This document shows positions 41,418 through 44,806 of a stretch of 44,806 nucleotides of DNA, piece after piece. The position numbers and the translations under genes were made by a program. Where the stretch lies: positions 52,950-97,755 of the forward strand of contig JAFDYD010000037.1 in assembly GCA_018267615.1 (NCBI GenBank), given 5' to 3'. Position 1 is the stretch's first letter. Every line of letters begins with the position of its first letter. The stretch is from Bacteroidota bacterium. Lineage in GTDB: Bacteria > Bacteroidota > Bacteroidia > Chitinophagales > Chitinophagaceae. A model generated the notes under the pieces. That model did no database searches. It was not told the origin of the DNA and worked only from the letters and a program-made list of their open reading frames with translations.

Positions 41418-41622
41418 TTCATTATTGCTTATCAATTATTTGAATACTGCAAAATGCATACTACACGAATTGCTCAAACGCTTTCCTCTTTATAAGAACT
41501 GATAATAATTCGCAAAGCTAAAACAAATAAGAGAATTTAACTCCTAGTCGATCGCTTATCTTATCGTGTGCCATATCGCGTAGTAAGAACAGCTTACTAT
41601 ATTTGTCTTGAAAAATTGTTGT
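41418..41622. other. Intergenic region upstream of the HEPN-like gene
   Basis: No ORF or repeat that I can support. It is AT-rich, and codon-like structure is absent. The promoter of the gene at 41623 should be here. Confidence 0.3.
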
Positions 41623-42507
41623 ATGCTTTTCAAAGAAACTCTAGAAAAATGGAGACCTTATGTTGAGAAGGCCGTAGCAGAGCTTTTTGACGCCGATTAT
41701 GCAAACCAACTTCATGAACAAGACTTGTTGTTGATGTTGGAAAATGGCACTTACCAAAGTCGAGACATCGACGTTTATAAGAACAACAATTTAAGCCCAT
41801 ACGTGGTCGGGCCCCAAGATGAAGGTCACAACAACTATACACAATTTAGATTCTACGACAACTACAGAAACTCTGCTTTATTTGGAAATCGTCGAGGATT
41901 TCTTGATGACGTTCAGCAGCAAAAGCCGGGCGCAGAAGAATTGGAATACGCTTCGATACATTTGGAATTGATGATCTATCTAAAATTTTTTGAATCAGAT
42001 TACATTTTGAAACAACTGTTTGAGCTTACCAATCTTGCCCTATCAAAGCCATACGACTGGCGTTTTGATACCAATAATTTCAAAAATCGCTACGAAATTG
42101 TTGCCTGCAATATCAGGGACCCAATTGAAACCGTTTGTCCAAGTTTTTATGATCTAATGCTAAAGACTTATCGCGGCCAAATTAGAAACGCAATCGCGCA
42201 TTCTCAGTTTGCATTTTTAGGAAGATATATTCATCTTAATAATCGACATTTAAGTCCGCATTATAAACTGGATGTAATAACTTTTGAAGAATGGGAAGAA
42301 ATGATTCACATCGTAATACTATTTCAAAATGAGATCATCAGACAAGAAATTCGTTACAAAAATATTTATAAGGAAAAAAGTTCGCTGTATCACTATGGAC
42401 TGCAACTAAAACTTGAAGAATTTCCAGACGGAAGTATGAAGACTCAATTTTATAAATACTATGAAGATAAAAATTATTGGAATTTTTACGATAATGAGAA
42501 ACGATAA
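41623..42507 (+). CDS. HEPN-motif protein of unknown family
   Basis: 294 residues from the ATG at 41623 (a TTG 15 bp upstream is also open). Helical, soluble. Arg188-Asn-Ala-Ile-Ala-His193 in YRGQIRNAIAHSQF matches the R-x4-6-H motif of HEPN ribonucleases, flanked by helices as in that fold. The rest (a Tyr/Asn-rich N-terminal half and an acidic C-terminus) is not recognised. The gene lies just beyond a tRNA-Ser-like remnant in a low-GC stretch, a common setting for defence or toxin genes. Enzymatic activity is an inference from one motif. Confidence 0.6.
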   Translation: MLFKETLEKWRPYVEKAVAELFDADYANQLHEQDLLLMLENGTYQSRDIDVYKNNNLSPYVVGPQDEGHNNYTQFRFYDNYRNSALFGNRRGFLDDVQQQKPGAEELEYASIHLELMIYLKFFESDYILKQLFELTNLALSKPYDWRFDTNNFKNRYEIVACNIRDPIETVCPSFYDLMLKTYRGQIRNAIAHSQFAFLGRYIHLNNRHLSPHYKLDVITFEEWEEMIHIVILFQNEIIRQEIRYKNIYKEKSSLYHYGLQLKLEEFPDGSMKTQFYKYYEDKNYWNFYDNEKR

Positions 42508-42515
42508 TCTCTTTT

Positions 42516-42637
42516 AAACCTGTCATGGCCTCGACTAATTTGTGTTTGAAAAATAGACTGTGAATGTAATCGCGAAATGAAAATCATCAGCCTCCGTATC
42601 TTAGATATCATTTCATCGCGATCCATGTCACAGGTTT
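42516..42637. repeat. Nested inverted repeat between the two accessory genes
   Basis: Outer arms AAACCTGTCATGG and CCATGTCACAGGTTT, inner arms ATCGCGAAATGA and TCATTTCATCGCGAT, both with small mismatches. It ends the first HEPN-like gene's region and may be a terminator or MITE remnant. Confidence 0.6.
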
Positions 42638-42690
42638 GACGGACTATTAAATTAGATTATTTTACACGCCGAGAACAATAACTACAGTTT

Positions 42691-43398
42691 ATGAACCGAA
42701 CAAGACCAGGTGATTTTGATTTTTTTGAATGTTATCTGGAAATGACGCGAACTAAATTAATCGCTGCAAACTTGTTGACATTTGGCGCACGACACTTTAA
42801 GTCGTCTTCTATAATTGCAAGATTAGGTGAAATAGAGAATTACTATAAATGCAAGGATAAATCAATCTATGGGTTTGGGCAAAAATTCAATGATGTTTTA
42901 TTTAATTCATCAATTGATGACATACGAATAAGTATTTGTTATGAAAACTATTTTAAAGCCAAACTTCTCTTAAATGGGTTTATAATTCACAAAATTAATC
43001 ACAATAAACTCAAGATTTTATCAAATGAACAAAAATTGAGGCCAATCGATGTAAAAGAAATAGTCGCTCAACTGACTTATCCTCATAATTTCGATGTATT
43101 AAAACAAGTATTAACGGAATCAACATTAGATTATTCAACTTTGCTTTCCCAACAAGCATATTTTAGACATTTTTATATTGACGACGACGTTATTAAGTTT
43201 CTTGACAAATTAAGGAAGAAAAGGAATCGTCTCCATTTGTTAATATCCGAGAGATTTGAAATCAGTTTTAAGCGTATTGAGGATTATAAGAAATTAAACA
43301 ATATAGTAGACTTTGATATTGCATTTTTACAAAACACAATGATAAATGAACTAGATCCAAATAGTAAAAGCAAATTATCATTTAAAGGGAAAGTCTAG
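42691..43398 (+). CDS. Hypothetical protein with possible HEPN-like motif
   Basis: 235 residues, AT-rich gene, Lys/Asn/Ile-rich and helical, no signal or membrane segment. LRKKRNRLHLLISE contains Arg175...His182 (R-x6-H) preceded by a basic helix, similar to the helix that bears the HEPN motif, but the spacing is at the edge of the family and no other similarity is seen. Together with the upstream protein it forms a pair of lone accessory genes before the insertion sequence. Function unknown. Confidence 0.5.
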   Translation: MNRTRPGDFDFFECYLEMTRTKLIAANLLTFGARHFKSSSIIARLGEIENYYKCKDKSIYGFGQKFNDVLFNSSIDDIRISICYENYFKAKLLLNGFIIHKINHNKLKILSNEQKLRPIDVKEIVAQLTYPHNFDVLKQVLTESTLDYSTLLSQQAYFRHFYIDDDVIKFLDKLRKKRNRLHLLISERFEISFKRIEDYKKLNNIVDFDIAFLQNTMINELDPNSKSKLSFKGKV

Positions 43399-43599
43399 TG
43401 CCTAACCACGTCAGATTTTAAAGGGGTGCGTTTTATGTAAACTTATACAAGTAAGTTGCATCCTTAAAACGATTAGTGATGAAAGAAACAGTGAGAAGCA
43501 GTAACATCTTTTCCTCGACTTACACCTCGTTCATTACCATCGTCGCAAACTTGCTTTAAGAGAAACCGTTTAAGAAATTACGCAGATAACTTGATAAAC
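43399..43599. other. Intergenic region left of the IS element
   Basis: No ORF supported. Short low-GC sequence up to the IS left end at 43600; the base before it is part of GATAAAC, which would contain a target-site copy if one exists. Confidence 0.3.
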
Positions 43600-43664
43600 T
43601 GTAAGATTCCCCATATTTCGACCACACAAGATTAGAGAAATTGCTCTAACTTAAATGGTCAATT

Positions 43665-43958
43665 ATGAAAAAGAAAAGGTTTACGGAGACACAAATTGTC
43701 TCCATTCTGCACCAGCAGGAAGCTGGAAAATCAGTCAAAGACATTTCGAGGGAACATGGCATTAGTGATGCTACATTCTACAATTGGAAGGCAAAGTATG
43801 GAGGGATGGAACTGAGTGATGTGAAGAAGATGAAGGATCTGGAAGAAGAGAATGCGCGGTTGAAAAGGATTGTTGCCAATCTTACTTTGGAGAATGACGC
43901 GATCAAACATGTGATCGAAAAAAAATTCGGCGGCCTGCCGACAAACGGGAAGCGGTGA
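43665..43958 (+). CDS. IS3-family transposase OrfA
   Basis: 97 residues. N-terminal HTH (RFTETQIVSILHQQEAGKSV, DISREHGISDATFYNWKAKY) then a leucine-zipper helix (KDLEEENARLKRIVANLTLE). DNA-binding subunit that recognises the element ends. It overlaps orfB by GTGA, and an A8 run at 43918-43925 near its end is a likely -1 frameshift site. Confidence 0.9.
   Translation: MKKKRFTETQIVSILHQQEAGKSVKDISREHGISDATFYNWKAKYGGMELSDVKKMKDLEEENARLKRIVANLTLENDAIKHVIEKKFGGLPTNGKR
43918..43925 (+). promoter_or_regulatory. Putative -1 ribosomal frameshift site (A8)
   Basis: Eight A residues near the end of orfA. The -1 frame stays open from here through RRPADKREAVTIMVTEK into orfB, giving the OrfAB transposase seen in IS3 elements. 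Confidence 0.65.
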
Positions 43959-44734
43959 CCATTATGGTTACAGAAAAACAAGTGAGTGTTCGCCAGGCCT
44001 GCAGGATTGTATCGCTCCCACGATCAGTGATATCGTATCAGAAGAAACAAAAAGACGATAGTTCTTTAATAGAAGCATTGCACGAGCTAGTTGCAAAACA
44101 TCCGACGATTGGTTTTTGGAAATGCTATTACCGGTTGAGAAGAAAAGGAGTGAATTGCAATCATAAGAAGTTATACCGTGTGTATACGATGCTGCATTTA
44201 AATGTGAGGCGAAGAATAAAAAGAAGGATACCGGAGCGGATTAAACAACCGCTCGTAGTTCCAGAAACAATCAACGAGTCATGGAGTATGGATTTTATGT
44301 GTGACAGTTTGGTTGATGGCAGAAGGTTCAGGTTACTGAACATCATTGATGATTACAACCGCGAATCACTCTCCATTGAAATTGATACATCACTTCCGTC
44401 ACTCAGAGTGATAAGAGTTTTGCAGCGGCTGTTGGAAGTAAGAGGAAAACCAAAAACGATCAGGGTTGACAACGGGCCTGAATTTATCAGCGATAAATTA
44501 CAACTATGGTGTGATGAACAACAAATCCGTTTGCAATTTATCCAACCCGGAAAACCAGTTCAAAATGCTTTTATTGAAAGGAACAATGGATCACTTAGAA
44601 AGGAACTGCTCGATGCTTATTTATTTTTTAGCCTTACTGAAGTACGAACGATGGCCGAAGAATGGCAACAGGATTACAACTGTTCACGACCGCATCAGTC
44701 GCTTGGTTTTATTCCACCGGTTGAATATAAATAA
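43955..44734 (+). CDS. IS3-family transposase OrfB (DDE integrase)
   Basis: 259 residues from a GTG that overlaps the orfA stop. HTH_21-type start (SVRQACRIVSLPRSVISYQK), then the rve core with SMDFMCDSLVDGRRF (first Asp), TIRVDNGPEFIS (second Asp) and QNAFIERNNGSLRKELLD (Glu), in the D-D-x35-E order, and YNCSRPHQSLGFIPP at the end. All catalytic residues are present and the frame is intact, so the element may be active. Confidence 0.92.
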   Translation: MTIMVTEKQVSVRQACRIVSLPRSVISYQKKQKDDSSLIEALHELVAKHPTIGFWKCYYRLRRKGVNCNHKKLYRVYTMLHLNVRRRIKRRIPERIKQPLVVPETINESWSMDFMCDSLVDGRRFRLLNIIDDYNRESLSIEIDTSLPSLRVIRVLQRLLEVRGKPKTIRVDNGPEFISDKLQLWCDEQQIRLQFIQPGKPVQNAFIERNNGSLRKELLDAYLFFSLTEVRTMAEEWQQDYNCSRPHQSLGFIPPVEYK

Positions 44735-44806
44735 TCCGTTTCCCTAGAATTACTAAAAACTAGAAAACTCTAATTACAAATGGTCCGAAAATCGGGGGAG
44801 CTTACA

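Larger units (their letters stand above)
43600..44806 (+). mobile_element. Complete IS3-family insertion sequence (IS407-like group)
   Basis: 1207 bp. The left end TGTAAGATTCCCCATATTTCG and the reverse complement of the right end TGTAAGCTCCCCCGATTTTCG match at 17 of 21 positions; both begin TGTAAG and carry CCCC and TTTCG. Inside are overlapping orfA and orfB. Its right end is the last base of the window. Group assignment rests on size, ends and the orfA/orfB overlap. Confidence 0.88.

Noticed and set aside
41388..41480. A complete tRNA-Ser gene
   Set aside because: Only the 3' end is recognisable; no D-arm, anticodon or 5' acceptor strand fits in the next 90 bp, and the T-loop is altered.

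Overview
The window is from the chromosome of a member of the Bacteroidota, most likely Chitinophagaceae-like. This is inferred from AT-leaning DNA, few Shine-Dalgarno sites, double-glycine precursor leaders of the form MKKLKxLKLDxLKEVL...KKITGG, isolated CarboxypepD_reg and YdjC-type secreted proteins, and intergenic inverted repeats (CGTCATTTCGAA, CACATAGG, GTGAGACG and CGTAGGGAC words) that I associate with that group. No rRNA or complete tRNA is present.

Layout. 1-2.6 kb: a minus-strand operon for 2-keto-3-deoxygalactonate use (YdjC-type deacetylase, aldolase, kinase). 2.9-7 kb: an ArsR/AHSA1 pair behind a duplicated operator, a broken alpha/beta hydrolase, a PadR-membrane protein pair, small membrane proteins and a lipoprotein. 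7.3-16 kb: mostly housekeeping singletons (lone cytochrome oxidase subunit I, sulfatase, TrmO, HxlR/NmrA pair, hemerythrin-like protein, MarC), with a 194-bp MITE-like element that has perfect 41-bp ends. 16-23 kb: a ChrB-domain/AraC fusion regulator followed by a TolC-RND-adaptor efflux operon. 23-26.7 kb: a DtxR-type regulator facing a di-heme oxidoreductase, Rieske protein and porin operon across a perfect dyad.

The centre of interest is about 26.9-40.2 kb. It holds a peptide export and modification cluster: a HlyD adaptor and a C39-peptidase ABC exporter; a GT61-type glycosyltransferase and a sugar nucleotidyltransferase; four tandem cassettes, each encoding a 60-62-residue precursor with a near-identical 27-residue Gly-Gly leader and a Cys-rich core; a C39-like/VKOR/thioredoxin fusion; a GT4 enzyme with a SpaB_C-like protein; and GT2 and GT8 enzymes. 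The cores have cystine-knot toxin spacings: C-C-CC-C-C in two (six Cys) and C-C-CC-CC-C-C in two (eight Cys). Each cassette has its own conserved 77-bp upstream element, with one compensatory base-pair change, and its own hairpin terminator. I read this as a candidate bacterial system making exported, disulfide-rich and possibly glycosylated knottin-like peptides. The degenerate C39 domain of the VKOR fusion could recruit Gly-Gly leaders to the oxidative folding machine. The Cys patterns, leaders, motifs and cassette structure are seen in the sequence; the fold, glycosylation and biological role are inferred.

40.4-44.8 kb: an intact hydrolase related to the broken one at 4 kb, then a tRNA-Ser-like 3' remnant with its terminator. 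Beyond that is an AT-rich accessory stretch with one protein carrying a HEPN-type RNAIAH motif and another with a weaker one, then a complete IS3-family element (43600-44806) whose right end is exactly the last base of the window.
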